Shown: positions 9,155 through 17,860, counted from the stretch's first letter. The stretch: 41,759 nucleotides of DNA from Chromatiales bacterium (GCA_022360905.1 JAKSBX010000242.1:1-41759), one strand, 5' to 3'. A program made the numbers and translations. Notes: generated from the sequence alone by a model not told the origin.

Positions 9155-9338
9155 GTTTTAGGCACGGCAGGCAGACCTCAGTATCCCGATCCTTGGCATT
9201 GGTCCGTAGCAAAAAATCATACAAAAAGTATGGAAATTAAATGCGCAGGGAGACTTTACCGAGAAGCTCTCTCTAAAACCCTTTCGCTGCCTCTCATTCC
9301 CATAAAACCTTTTTAATCTGTATCAATCTGTTACTGGT

Positions 9339-9361
9339 CTGAGCTCATTCAACGAGCTCAG
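9339..9361. repeat. Inverted repeat upstream of a promoter
   Basis: CTGAGCTC and GAGCTCAG form a perfect 8-bp dyad around ATTCAAC. It ends 23 bases before a good -35 hexamer and has no T-run, so an operator or a terminator remnant of the hydrolase gene are both possible. The rest of the 9155-9554 gap shows no ORF. Confidence 0.35.
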
Positions 9362-9384
9362 CATTGTAAACAAATAAAAAAATA

Positions 9385-9413
9385 TTGACTTGAGCCACTT
9401 GATTAACTATTTA
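9385..9413 (+). promoter_or_regulatory. Putative sigma-70 promoter
   Basis: TTGACT, a 17-bp spacer and TATTTA, about 140 bases ahead of the small gene at 9555. Spacing and -35 are good, the -10 is moderate. Confidence 0.4.
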
Positions 9414-9554
9414 TTTGTATCTAATTAAACACACATGCAGTTTAATTGCGCTATCATTTTTATGTAAAGGACATCAGCATACTTCGGCCTACGCAGCACC
9501 CATTAAAAATGAAGTAACTGATTGAGTAATAATAATTTCCAGGGGAACGATGTT

Positions 9555-9803
9555 ATGTCATCAGATAAACGTGTAGGCATGGGACCTGTCCCCACTTCGC
9601 CTGAGATGTATATCAACGAGAAACAAGTCGATGGAATGTCGATTCTGAAGAAATTCGGCTGGAAACTGGTCTGCATCCGAAGGCCAGGCTTGGGGCAGGC
9701 ACTTACAGTGCTCAAAAACAGCCAGGAAAAGGCCATTGGTGTACTGGGAGAAGATGGAATACTCAGACTCACCCCTGAAGTCAAAATCCGTCAGGCCAGC
9801 TAG
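9555..9803 (+). CDS. Small conserved-looking protein of unknown function
   Basis: An 82-residue soluble protein that I do not recognise. The frame opens at 9522, but the ATG at 9555 is preceded at proper distance by AGGGGA (9541-9546), which decides the start. The sequence has a GWKLVCIRRPGLGQALTVLKN core followed by KAIGVLGEDGILRLTPEVKIR, suggesting a small beta-rich domain. There is no signal peptide, membrane span or cysteine cluster. It has its own promoter-like sequence and stands between the hydrolase and the Mbx-like operon. Codon use is ordinary and the ribosome site is good, so it is probably expressed. Confidence 0.6.
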   Translation: MSSDKRVGMGPVPTSPEMYINEKQVDGMSILKKFGWKLVCIRRPGLGQALTVLKNSQEKAIGVLGEDGILRLTPEVKIRQAS

Positions 9804-9878
9804 CGGGATTCGTCCAGGTTTAATCTAAATAATATGGGGAGAAGACGAAGGCCAACTACCCCTGGAAATCCATCACCC

Positions 9879-10136
9879 TCAATCGGTGTTTTCGGTTGAT
9901 GCGGGATTTTCGATCTGCTTGAGTTCCAGTGCTGCCTGGTACTCTGTGCTCTCCCATTCCAACCTCGGCAGATTGTTGAACGACTGGATCTAAACACTGA
10001 TCCACACCCTCCTGTAGTGTTTCCGATACCCCTGTTCATCGAATAGGCGCCTGAGATGGCGGTAAGGTACCACATGATAATATTGATGTTTTACGCACCT
10101 GCTCAGGGAAGCGATGACATCGTTTTCAAAACCTAT
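9879..10136 (-). pseudogene. Possible gene remnant with an in-frame stop
   Basis: On the minus strand an open stretch reads protein-like text (HVVPYRHLRRLFDEQGYRKH), meets a TAG at 9992-9990, and continues in frame through a second protein-like stretch (NNLPRLEWESTEYQAALELK) to a TGA at 9881-9879. No start codon with a ribosome site was found. Composition suggests a decayed coding sequence, but I cannot name a family. The gap 9804-10277 has no other gene. Confidence 0.25.
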
Positions 10137-10232
10137 TTCCCGCCTGCGCGGATGTCAGCGAGACGATTGACAAAAGGATTATTGGTTGGCGTCATTGCGC
10201 TGTAACATAAAGATGATTTGATACCGAAATAA

Positions 10233-10250
10233 TGCGTACAATAGTACGCA
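10233..10250. promoter_or_regulatory. Perfect dyad just upstream of the Mbx-like operon
   Basis: TGCGTAC-AATA-GTACGCA is an 18-bp perfect inverted repeat ending 27 bases before the first operon start codon. Position and symmetry fit a repressor or activator operator; it could also form a short 5'-UTR hairpin. No regulator gene is adjacent. Confidence 0.45.
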
Positions 10251-10277
10251 CAACCACAACAATAGGTGACTCCGAGT

Positions 10278-10805
10278 ATGACCACGAAGTCCATACATCC
10301 CCCGGAACCCGGGCTTGTCCACGGTATATTTCTGTACCTGCTTGTATTTGGACTCTGGATGTTGCTGGCCGGCAATCTGAACACCGCAGAAATGGTTGCC
10401 GGACTGGTGGTAGCCCTGGTTGTCACGCTGGCAAGCCGACCTCACCTCAACATACTCACCGGGCTGATCATCTCACCGACTGCCCTGCTCCCTCTGCTGC
10501 GCTACCTGGGCACCTTCTCCGTAGCGCTTGTTCAAGCCAACATCGATATGGCCCGACGCGTACTGAGTCCTTCGCTACCTTTGCAACCAGCCGTGGTGGA
10601 GGTGGAAACCAAACTCAAGTCACCGCTTGGCCGTCTGATTCTGGCCAACAGCATTACCCTGACCCCCGGCACCTTGACTGTCGATGTGCAGGATCAGGTG
10701 CTGTTGGTGCATTGGGTCGACTGCCCCCCAGGCAGTGACCTGGCATCCACCACCCAGGCCATCACCAGTAAATTCGAACAACACCTGAAAGGCTTCGTGT
10801 TATGA
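10278..10805 (+). CDS. MrpE/MbxA-like cation antiporter subunit
   Basis: A 175-residue MrpE-family membrane protein (MnhE/PhaE), first gene of the operon. It is a peripheral membrane subunit of Mrp-type Na+/H+ antiporters and of Mbh/Mbx respiratory complexes. The N-terminal spans (about residues 10-60) and the family-typical ANSITLTPGTLTVDV segment near 120-135 are visible. A GTG at 10266 is in frame, but the ATG at 10278 is preferred because GGTG lies upstream at a usable distance. Its stop overlaps the next start (ATGA), the pattern for most of this operon. It corresponds to subunit A of archaeal Mbh/Mbx. Confidence 0.9.
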   Translation: MTTKSIHPPEPGLVHGIFLYLLVFGLWMLLAGNLNTAEMVAGLVVALVVTLASRPHLNILTGLIISPTALLPLLRYLGTFSVALVQANIDMARRVLSPSLPLQPAVVEVETKLKSPLGRLILANSITLTPGTLTVDVQDQVLLVHWVDCPPGSDLASTTQAITSKFEQHLKGFVL

Positions 10806-11065
10806 CATTAACCCCATTAGAGATCGTGGCACTGGGTTTGTTGGGTGCTGCGGTGTTACTCAGTCTGTTGCGCCTTATGCTGGGCCCCACAGCCCCGGAC
10901 CGGGTGGTTGCCGCCGACACCCTGGCGGTCATCACAACCTCAGGGCTGGTGGTACTCGCCGCCCTGCTGGGCAGCCCACTCTATCTGGATGTGGCACTGA
11001 TCTATGGCACCTTGGCATTTGTCGGTGTTGTCGCCATTGCCCGGACGATTGAGGGGAATGGCTGA
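10802..11065 (+). CDS. MrpF/MbxB-like cation antiporter subunit
   Basis: An 87-residue, three-span MrpF-family protein. The conserved GPTAPDRVVAADTL segment (residues about 28-41) is the family hallmark and includes a buried Asp. In Mrp and Mbh structures MrpF sits in the Na+-translocating module with MrpE and MrpG. The gene overlaps its neighbours by 4 and 1 bases, so translation is coupled. It corresponds to subunit B of Mbh/Mbx. Confidence 0.92.
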   Translation: MTLTPLEIVALGLLGAAVLLSLLRLMLGPTAPDRVVAADTLAVITTSGLVVLAALLGSPLYLDVALIYGTLAFVGVVAIARTIEGNG

Positions 11066-11382
11066 TGAGACTGATTGCCGATCTGTTTCTTGTTATCGGT
11101 GCCGCCTTTACCCTGTTCGGCGCCATTGGCCTGATCCGCATGCCCGATGTCTATAACCGCATCCAGGCCGGCACCAAGGCTGTCACCCTTGGCTCGCTCT
11201 GCCTATTGATCGGTATCGCCCTGCTCTACCCCGCATGGTGGTCGAAGCTGCTGGTGATCGGGGTGTTGATTCTGATCACCAATCCACTGGGCTCTTCCAC
11301 CATTGCCCGGGCACTGCTGAAGGCCGGTGTAAAACCCTGGAGCAAAGCCCCCATCAGCCAACCGGGAGAGGCCGACCGATGA
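11065..11382 (+). CDS. MrpG/MbxC-like cation antiporter subunit
   Basis: A 105-residue MrpG-family protein with three hydrophobic segments. The typical motif GLIRMPDVYNRIQAGTKAVTLG lies near residues 23-44, with ITNPLGSSTIARA toward the C-terminus. It is part of the sodium-binding membrane module and corresponds to subunit C of Mbh/Mbx. The start overlaps the mrpF-like stop by one base and its stop overlaps the next ATG. Confidence 0.92.
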   Translation: MRLIADLFLVIGAAFTLFGAIGLIRMPDVYNRIQAGTKAVTLGSLCLLIGIALLYPAWWSKLLVIGVLILITNPLGSSTIARALLKAGVKPWSKAPISQPGEADR

Positions 11383-11690
11383 GCGAAGTAGAACTTTGGA
11401 TCGCGCTGATCCTGGGAGTCATGATGTTAAGCAGTGCGGTGTTGGCACTGGTGGTCAAAAACCATCTCGCTGCGGTAGCGGCCGCGTCAGTGGTATCTCT
11501 CGGCTTGGCGCTGCTGTTTGCGCTGATGCGGGCACCGGATGTGGCGATGACCGAAGCCGCTGTGGGCGCCGGCCTGAGCAGTCTGATCTTGGCATTGGCG
11601 TTGCGACGCCTGGGCTTGTGGCAGATTGAAAGCGGAAGTGGAAACCGCAATCTGCTGAGTGCTTCAACCAAAGGGGAAGAAGATGCGTAA
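11379..11690 (+). CDS. MbhD-like (DUF4040) membrane subunit
   Basis: A 103-residue membrane protein equal to the MbhD domain that in standard Mrp operons forms part of the C-terminal end of MrpA. The signature MRAPDVAMTEAAVGAGLSS lies near residues 48-66. The frame is open further upstream, but the ATG at 11379 overlaps the previous stop in the operon's ATGA style and gives the normal length. Here it is a free gene, as in Mbh/Mbx complexes and unlike Mrp antiporters, which is one of the arguments for an Mbx-type assembly. It corresponds to subunit D. Confidence 0.88.
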   Translation: MSEVELWIALILGVMMLSSAVLALVVKNHLAAVAAASVVSLGLALLFALMRAPDVAMTEAAVGAGLSSLILALALRRLGLWQIESGSGNRNLLSASTKGEEDA

Positions 11691-12369
11691 TCTCACCGGC
11701 CTGTTGTTTGCCGGCGGCCTGGGTTTCATGTTGCTGGCGATTGCCAGTGGCATCGATTTCGGTAATCCGCCGATGCGGATCGGCGAAGCCATACAGTCCG
11801 CCTCTCCCCAGGAGGTTGGCGCAGCCAATATCGTCACCTCAGTAGTGTTGGGCTACCGAGGTATCGATACACTCGGGGAACTCGCGATCCTGTTTGCAGC
11901 CGCATCGGCAGCGGGGCTGGTGCTGGGTCGTCGACATACCACCACAGGCACTCAGAGCAAAGGTGGATTTGTGCTCTTTCATGGCGGCGCCTTGATCTTT
12001 CCTTTCCTGTTGACGATCGGCTTTTACATCATCTTTCATGGCCATCTGACACCGGGTGGTGGATTCCAGGGCGGTGTAATTCTTGCCGCGGCCTTTTTCC
12101 TGCCCCTGTTGGCCCGACCTGGGGCGCGCTTGCACCACTCTATCCTGAGCGTCATCGAAACCTTTGCCGGCGCCAGCTTCATTCTCATCGGGCTTGCCGC
12201 TCTAGTGGAAGGCCAGGCTTTTCTGCAACCGATGCTCAATCAAGATGCGCTTGGTGCGCTGATATCCGCCGGGACTCTGCCGCTGCTCTATATCGCAGTG
12301 GGATTGAAGGTCGGCGCTGAGTTGGCGAGCCTGCTCTCCAATCTTGCACAAACGGAGTCTGAACAATGA
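11683..12369 (+). CDS. MrpB/MbxF-like subunit with MbhE-like N-terminal part
   Basis: A 228-residue membrane protein. Residues about 1-85 resemble the MbhE segment (NIVTSVVLGYRGIDTLGELAILF); residues about 95-220 are the MrpB domain, with FYIIFHGHLTPGGGFQGGVI as its hallmark. MrpB carries conserved His and Gly residues in the proton/sodium path of the complex. The start at 11683 is chosen because it overlaps the preceding stop and follows GGGGAAGA. It equals subunit F, with E fused, of the Mbh/Mbx scheme. Confidence 0.9.
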   Translation: MRNLTGLLFAGGLGFMLLAIASGIDFGNPPMRIGEAIQSASPQEVGAANIVTSVVLGYRGIDTLGELAILFAAASAAGLVLGRRHTTTGTQSKGGFVLFHGGALIFPFLLTIGFYIIFHGHLTPGGGFQGGVILAAAFFLPLLARPGARLHHSILSVIETFAGASFILIGLAALVEGQAFLQPMLNQDALGALISAGTLPLLYIAVGLKVGAELASLLSNLAQTESEQ

Positions 12370-12845
12370 TCCCGGGTGTGACACTTGAACTGATACTCTA
12401 TGTTACGGCCCTGGGGCTGGTGATTATCGGCCTGGCCGGTGTGGTGCTCAGCAGCCACCTGTTCCGCATGGTGCTTGCGCTGGTGATTGCCGAAGCGGGA
12501 GCCAATCTGATGCTGGTACTCTCCGGTTATCGCTGGGACGCGGTGGCACCGATCCTGATGCAGAGAGCCGAACAACCGGCGATGGTCGATCCGGTTCCCC
12601 AGGCCATGGTGCTGACGGCGATTGTTATCGGTGTCGGCATCCAGGCACTGGCCGTCAGCATACTGATTCGTATCCGCCAGCGCTATACCAGCCTGCAACG
12701 TCATGATGTGGCCGAAAAAATGGATGCGGAAATTGCCGCCAGTGCAGGAATTCGCCGGGATATCAGTCAGGATGGGCCACTGGGTGAACGTCCACTGCAG
12801 CCGCTTCCAGGCCACACAGCCAAATCCCATGGAGGCGATGCATGA
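12366..12845 (+). CDS. MrpC/MbxG-like (NuoK-type) subunit
   Basis: A 159-residue protein with three transmembrane helices like NuoK, including the conserved acidic residue of the second helix in LVIAEAGANLML and the PVPQAMVLTAIVIGVGIQAL segment of the third. NuoK/MrpC forms the joint between antiporter modules and carries buried carboxylates for ion transfer. A hydrophilic tail of about 45 residues after the last helix is longer than usual. It overlaps both neighbours (4-base ATGA). Confidence 0.92.
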   Translation: MIPGVTLELILYVTALGLVIIGLAGVVLSSHLFRMVLALVIAEAGANLMLVLSGYRWDAVAPILMQRAEQPAMVDPVPQAMVLTAIVIGVGIQALAVSILIRIRQRYTSLQRHDVAEKMDAEIAASAGIRRDISQDGPLGERPLQPLPGHTAKSHGGDA

Positions 12846-14314
12846 ACAATCTGGTATTGACCATTGCCTTGCCGCTGCTTGGAGCCTTCTTATTGCCTGT
12901 GGTGATGCGCCTCTCCCAGGCCCTCGGCTTATGGCTCGGGCCGATCATTCTGGGTTATGGCTGTTGGCTTTTGGGAAATCTCTGGTTTAGCGATATCAGC
13001 CTGCCCCTATCCATTGTCATTGGCGGATTTGATGCTCCATACGGCATCAATCTCTACCTGGACTCCCTGGCCCTGCTGTTTGCCTTTGCGGTGCAGCTGC
13101 TGGGGTTGATCTGCTGGCCTTTCGTGCTGAATCAGGATACCGCCAGACGACAGGCCCTGATGCTGTTACTGGTTGCAGCCTCTACCGGCCTGGCTCTTTC
13201 AGGTGACCTGTTCAATCTGTATGTCTTTTATGAGCTGGCTGCTGTGGCCACCTTCGGCCTGGTGGTGGCTTCCAGCACCTCGGCAGCCTATGCGGCAACC
13301 TTTCGTTACCTGATCTTGAGCGGTATCGGTTCCGTGTTGACACTGCTCGGTATCGCACTGATCTACAGTCAAACCGGCACCCTCAATCTGGCCCATCTGG
13401 CACAGCTGGCCCCGGAACTGTTACACGACAGACTGGGATTGACAGCCTACCTGCTGATCCTGATCGGTATCGGTGTCAAAGCGGAGCTGTTTCCGGTCAA
13501 CGCCTGGGTACCGGAGATCTATGCCACCGCCTCTAGCCGACTCTCCGGCTTTCTTGCCGGATTGCTGTCAAAACTGGCACTGCTGATCATATTGCGACTT
13601 CTGGTGCTGGTTTTTCATCAACCGGAAGCGATACAGATTATCCTTATACTCGGCATTCTGGGCGTCATCAGTGGTGAGCTCGCTGCCTGGCGCGCCAAGG
13701 ATATGCGACGTATGCTCGGCTTCTCCTCGATCGGTCAGCTGGGCATCATTTTCATCGCCCTCTCCCTTCCGGATGAGCGGGGACTGTTGGCCCTATTGGC
13801 CCTGTCGCTTCACCATCTGGTGATCAAAACCGGACTCTTCATGCTGGCCGATGGCTGGGGCGGGTCACTCGATCGACTGACTGGAGCGGCCAAAAAATCA
13901 CCGGTTGGTGCGGCGCTGTTTACTCTGTTCGCCCTCTCCCTGGTTGGCGTGCCGCCGCTGCCAGGCTTTTGGGCCAAGTTCACCCTGATCACCGAGCTGG
14001 CGGCCCAGAGTGATCCACTCTATCTGATCGGTCTGCTGGTATTTCTATTGGCCACGGTGATTGAGACCAGTTATCTGTTCCGCATCGTAGCGAAACTCTA
14101 CAGCTCAACCGAAGCCGTTGCCGAAAAACCTGAGCATCACCATTTGCCTGGTCTATCCCTGGCTACGGCCTCACTGTTCGGCATCAGCCTGTTGACTGCA
14201 ACGGTTCTGATCGCGCCGCTTGGGGATGGACTGCAAGCCGTTGCGGCGGAGGCAAAAAATGCCGAGCTCTACATACAAACCGTGATACCGGCAATGCCCG
14301 GAGGCCAACTGTGA
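12842..14314 (+). CDS. MrpD/MbxH-like antiporter subunit
   Basis: A 490-residue, about 14-span proton_antipo_M protein related to NuoM/NuoN/MrpD. Key residues of the ion channel are visible: Glu131 in GDLFNLYVFYELA and Lys213 in GVKAELFPVNAWVPEIY. Downstream come the lysines near residues 240-245 (LLSKLALL) and 330 (HHLVIKTGLF). It is the first of two successive antiporter-like subunits, matching H and H' of archaeal Mbx rather than the MrpA+MrpD pair. Start and stop overlap the neighbouring genes. Confidence 0.9.
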   Translation: MNNLVLTIALPLLGAFLLPVVMRLSQALGLWLGPIILGYGCWLLGNLWFSDISLPLSIVIGGFDAPYGINLYLDSLALLFAFAVQLLGLICWPFVLNQDTARRQALMLLLVAASTGLALSGDLFNLYVFYELAAVATFGLVVASSTSAAYAATFRYLILSGIGSVLTLLGIALIYSQTGTLNLAHLAQLAPELLHDRLGLTAYLLILIGIGVKAELFPVNAWVPEIYATASSRLSGFLAGLLSKLALLIILRLLVLVFHQPEAIQIILILGILGVISGELAAWRAKDMRRMLGFSSIGQLGIIFIALSLPDERGLLALLALSLHHLVIKTGLFMLADGWGGSLDRLTGAAKKSPVGAALFTLFALSLVGVPPLPGFWAKFTLITELAAQSDPLYLIGLLVFLLATVIETSYLFRIVAKLYSSTEAVAEKPEHHHLPGLSLATASLFGISLLTATVLIAPLGDGLQAVAAEAKNAELYIQTVIPAMPGGQL

Positions 14315-16188
14315 TTTTCAGCCTATTGGATGAGCTTTTGATCTTTTCGGCTGCCACTGTACTGGTTGCCCTGATCCTGGGTCGTGGCCTGGCGGTGGGC
14401 TGGATGGTCACCATACTCTATGGCGGACAACTGCTGGCCCTGATCAAGATGGCCGCACTGGGTTACGGCGGAGATCCCGTCGCATCCGAGTTAAGCCTGT
14501 CGGTGATGGGACAGGATCTCGCCTGGCGCTTCGACGCCCTGAGTTGGTTCTTTGCACTGATCACCCTAGTGGCTGCGCTGCTCAGCAGTTGGTTCTCCTG
14601 CGGTGAGTGGGAACGGAAATTCAAACAGCAGGGAGGCAATGTCTGGTTGTTTCACCTGGCCATGGCTTTGAATGTCTTCACCATGTTGATTCTGCTGGCC
14701 AGCGGCGACCTGCTCTCCCTCTTCATCGGTTGGGAACTGGTCAGTTGGGCTGGCTTCCTGCTGATGGCGGTTGCCGGGGGCGTCGCGACCAAAGCGGCCA
14801 TGCGTTACATCACCTATGCGGTTGTCGGCGGGATGTCGATCTTCGGTGGCATTGCTCTGGTCTATGCGGCTGCCGGATCCCTGCAGTACGAAGCCATATT
14901 GATAGCGGTTGAGAAAATGAACACGGGCCAGCTCTGGATGCTGGTTTTACTCTTCGGTAGTGGATTCGGCATCAAGATGGGGTTGTTGCCCTTTCATCTC
15001 TGGCAGGCGGCGGCCTATGCGGAAACCCCGGGGCCCGGCAGTGCCTTTCTCGGCGCCATCTCCTCCCGGATGGGGCTGTTTGCCATTCTGCTGGTGTTGG
15101 TGAAACTGTTCGGCATCGTCAATATCGACAGCCTGAAAATCCCCTTCACCCTCATCGATGCCCGTGATCTACTGGCTTGGATCGCGGTGTTTACCATTAT
15201 CTTTCCCACCTATACCGCCCTGAAACAGAACGACGCCCGCTATCTGCTTGCCTGGCACGGCATCGGTCAGGGGGGTTATATGTTGCTTGGTTTGGTTACC
15301 GCCAACGCGCTGGGCGGTGCCGGCGGTCTGCTTCATGTACTGAACTATGCCGCCTGTCAGGCCGCTCTGTTGATGGCGGTATTTGCCGTCATGCATCGCA
15401 CCGGTACCACGGATCTGAACAAGATGGGCGGCCTGGTGGCCCGTATGCCACTCTCTTTTCTGGTACTGCTGACCGGCATCATCGGCCTGGCGGGCCTGCC
15501 GCCGATGAACGGCTTTGTCTCCAAATGGCTGGTCTATCGTTCACTGCTGGAGGATGGCATGCCGCTGCTCTTCCTCGGTGCCATCATCGGTACTCTGGGC
15601 ACCATCCTGTCGGTCTATAAACTAATTCACAACATGTTTCTCGGTCAGCTGAGAGTGGAACATGAGCAGGTCAGCGAAGCACCCTGGAGCATGATGATTC
15701 CGATGCTGATCCTGGCCGGCATCATCTTTATCACCGGACTGCTGCCGGGCATCCCGCTCACCTGGGTAACCGCCGCACTGCAGAGTATTGGTCTTAGTGG
15801 TCCGGAGATCACCCTGGGCGGTATCGAATCTTCCAGCGGCAGCCTCGATATGATCTGGGTGATCGGGGTACTGTTCGCCGGCTTCGGTATCGGCGCGGTG
15901 ATCTTCTACTCAGCCGGACCGAGTAAACGGGTTCACCAGCTCGACAACTATGCCGGCGGTCACTTTCTTACCGCCGATGTGCGTTATCAATACAGTGACA
16001 ACTTCTATTCCGGCCTGATGCATCTGATCAAGGGTTGGTACCGGGGCAGTTTTCAGTGGCTGGAAAACAGCATTACCTCACTGGTTGAATTTCTCTCCCT
16101 TGGCATGCAGGGTATCTACCGGCGTGCCAATTCCGAATTCTATCTGTTAAGCACGGCACTCTTCATCATTGCCTGGGTGGTATTCTGA
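14311..16188 (+). CDS. Second MrpD/HyfB/MbxH'-like antiporter subunit
   Basis: A 625-residue polytopic proton_antipo_M protein, starting with GTG and overlapping the upstream stop. Channel residues Glu142 (LFIGWELVSW), Lys222 (FGIKMGLLPFHLW) and His229 are present, followed by a distal membrane part of about 150 residues after residue 480 that is longer than in MrpD. That extension ends in a single C-terminal span and may form a lateral arm like that of NuoL or MbxH'. Two adjacent antiporter subunits suggest more than one ion path per catalytic cycle, as proposed for Mbx. It is not MrpA: it lacks the MbhD/MbhE tail, which is encoded separately upstream. Confidence 0.87.
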   Translation: MIFSLLDELLIFSAATVLVALILGRGLAVGWMVTILYGGQLLALIKMAALGYGGDPVASELSLSVMGQDLAWRFDALSWFFALITLVAALLSSWFSCGEWERKFKQQGGNVWLFHLAMALNVFTMLILLASGDLLSLFIGWELVSWAGFLLMAVAGGVATKAAMRYITYAVVGGMSIFGGIALVYAAAGSLQYEAILIAVEKMNTGQLWMLVLLFGSGFGIKMGLLPFHLWQAAAYAETPGPGSAFLGAISSRMGLFAILLVLVKLFGIVNIDSLKIPFTLIDARDLLAWIAVFTIIFPTYTALKQNDARYLLAWHGIGQGGYMLLGLVTANALGGAGGLLHVLNYAACQAALLMAVFAVMHRTGTTDLNKMGGLVARMPLSFLVLLTGIIGLAGLPPMNGFVSKWLVYRSLLEDGMPLLFLGAIIGTLGTILSVYKLIHNMFLGQLRVEHEQVSEAPWSMMIPMLILAGIIFITGLLPGIPLTWVTAALQSIGLSGPEITLGGIESSSGSLDMIWVIGVLFAGFGIGAVIFYSAGPSKRVHQLDNYAGGHFLTADVRYQYSDNFYSGLMHLIKGWYRGSFQWLENSITSLVEFLSLGMQGIYRRANSEFYLLSTALFIIAWVVF

Positions 16189-17084
16189 TGGCACCGATCG
16201 AACTTCTCATAGAACTGACCCTGATGCCGCTGATCGCGTTTATCGTTGGCATGATGATGGTCTTGATGATGCGCCGTATCGCGGCAAAAATTCAGCGCCG
16301 CATCGGACCGCCGTTCTTTCAGCCGCTGTACGATATCGTTAAGCTGCACGGTAAACGCACCCAGGTCTCCCATGGCCTGATTCATGACATCGGTATTGTC
16401 ATGGCCATGGGTGGCTACATTGCCGCAGAGACCCTGTTACCGGTTCCCGGAATGAATGGCATCGCCGAAAAAGGCGGTCTGATCACCCTGCTCTATCTGA
16501 TGATGATTCCGTCACTCGGTCTGGCATTGGGTGTCGGCCAATGTGCCAACCCCAATGGCTCCATCGGTATCGCCCGGGCATTGACCGCCATGCTGGCCTA
16601 CGATATTCCGTTGGTGATCGTGATCTTCGGTGTCGCCTATGCGGCCGGCACCACCAATCTGGTGGAGATCATCGCCACGCAGCAGGCCGGTGGTTTTGCA
16701 ACCTGGGGCGTCGTGGAGATGCCCCTGCTGGCCATTGCCGGTCTGATCGCCATGCATGCCTCACTGGGTAAACAGCCTTTCGAGATCTATATCGCTCCGG
16801 CCGAGATTGCCACCGGACCGATGGTTGAAATGAGCGGAAAGTATCTGGGTGGCCTGTTCGTCATGCAGTGCTTTCAGCTGTACACCACTTCGGTACTCTA
16901 TGTCAGTCTGTTTCTCGGTGGTGGCACTACCTGGTTCGATTTTCTGATCAAGAGTTTCCTGGTGCTGGCCATTCCGGTGAGTATTGCCTACCTGTTTCCC
17001 CGTTATCGCACAGAGGATCTGCTGCGCCTGATGTGGAAATGGCCGGTGATGCTGGGATTGATCGGTGTGGCTTTCGTGATGTGA
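16188..17084 (+). CDS. NuoH/MbhM-like membrane anchor subunit
   Basis: A 298-residue, eight-span subunit of the respiratory complex I subunit-1 family, closest in form to HyfC/MbhM. It links the antiporter modules to the peripheral electron-transfer arm. The cytoplasmic loop signature AAKIQRRIGPPFFQPLYDIVKL is at about residues 28-49. SIGIARALTAMLAYDIPLVI and the acidic GPMVEMSGKYLGG region correspond to the charged E-channel loops. It is the first non-Mrp gene of the operon and overlaps the previous stop by one base. This join of Mrp and Nuo modules is the mark of Mbh/Mbx complexes. Confidence 0.92.
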   Translation: MAPIELLIELTLMPLIAFIVGMMMVLMMRRIAAKIQRRIGPPFFQPLYDIVKLHGKRTQVSHGLIHDIGIVMAMGGYIAAETLLPVPGMNGIAEKGGLITLLYLMMIPSLGLALGVGQCANPNGSIGIARALTAMLAYDIPLVIVIFGVAYAAGTTNLVEIIATQQAGGFATWGVVEMPLLAIAGLIAMHASLGKQPFEIYIAPAEIATGPMVEMSGKYLGGLFVMQCFQLYTTSVLYVSLFLGGGTTWFDFLIKSFLVLAIPVSIAYLFPRYRTEDLLRLMWKWPVMLGLIGVAFVM

Positions 17085-17140
17085 AAATTACGCCACGAGT
17101 GAAGCAACACTACAGGTAAGCTAATCCAACGACTTTGGTG

Positions 17141-17860
17141 ATGGTTATGACCACGTTACAAAAGATACCGGTAATCGAAGAGAAAAAGGGCAATCCCCTT
17201 GCCCGGGTGTTCGATGATTTGGTGCGCTTCTGCCGCTCACGCTCCCTGTTCATTCTCCATTACTGTACAGGCTGCGGCGCCATTGAGCTGCCCCCGGCGA
17301 TGACCTCCCGTTTCGATATGGAGCGCCTCGGCATACAGCCCATGGTCTCTCCCCGGCAGGCGGACATTCTGCTGATAACCGGCTATGTCTCGATCAAAAC
17401 CCTGAAACGGGTGATCCTCACCTATGAACAGATGGGCTCGCCTAAATATGTGGTGGGTATCTGCTCTTGTACCGTCAATGGCGGCATGTACTGGCAGAGC
17501 TATGCCACGGCCAAAAAGCTCGATGAATACATGCCCGTCGATCTCTATATCGCCGGTTGCATGCCGAGACCCGAAGCGGTGATCAGCGGTCTGCAGAAGT
17601 TGATGGATCGTATCAAGAGCGGTGAAGCCGACAGTTGGCAGGACTACTACCGTAACTATGACTACTACCTGGGCAATCAACAGAAACTGTTCGGCGAGGA
17701 TTGGCAGACCCCCACTGACATCATCACTGAAGCGAAACACTATAACCTGATGGGTGAAGGTACCCTGGGTGAACACACCCGCCTGCTGGAGCAGCATCAG
17801 AAGCCCCTGGAGGCCCTTGAGATGCGCCTCGGTCACAATATCAAGGAGCCCGTTGAATGA
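17141..17860 (+). CDS. NuoB/MbhJ-like [4Fe-4S] subunit
   Basis: A 239-residue subunit that binds the iron-sulfur cluster next to the catalytic site. Ligand cysteines are Cys42 and Cys45 in HYCTGCGAIEL, Cys108/Cys110 in GICSCTVNGG and Cys140 in GCMPRP. The CxGC pattern is that of group-4 hydrogenases and Mbx; complex I NuoB has adjacent cysteines instead. A C-terminal extension of about 80 residues rich in Tyr and Asp follows. The start is ambiguous: TTG 17135, ATG 17141 and ATG 17147 are all in frame and none has a strong ribosome site. A 56-base gap separates it from the previous gene, the first non-overlap since the operon began. Confidence 0.9.
   Translation: MVMTTLQKIPVIEEKKGNPLARVFDDLVRFCRSRSLFILHYCTGCGAIELPPAMTSRFDMERLGIQPMVSPRQADILLITGYVSIKTLKRVILTYEQMGSPKYVVGICSCTVNGGMYWQSYATAKKLDEYMPVDLYIAGCMPRPEAVISGLQKLMDRIKSGEADSWQDYYRNYDYYLGNQQKLFGEDWQTPTDIITEAKHYNLMGEGTLGEHTRLLEQHQKPLEALEMRLGHNIKEPVE

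Noticed and set aside
6184..9500. Genomic island inserted at tRNA-Asn
   Set aside because: The region is AT-rich and accessory-looking, but no integrase and no repeat of the tRNA 3' end were found.
10278..16188. Plain Mrp Na+/H+ antiporter operon
   Set aside because: There is no fused MrpA. MbhD is a separate gene, two MrpD-like subunits occur, and the run continues without a break into NuoH-, NuoB-, NuoC- and NuoD-like genes.
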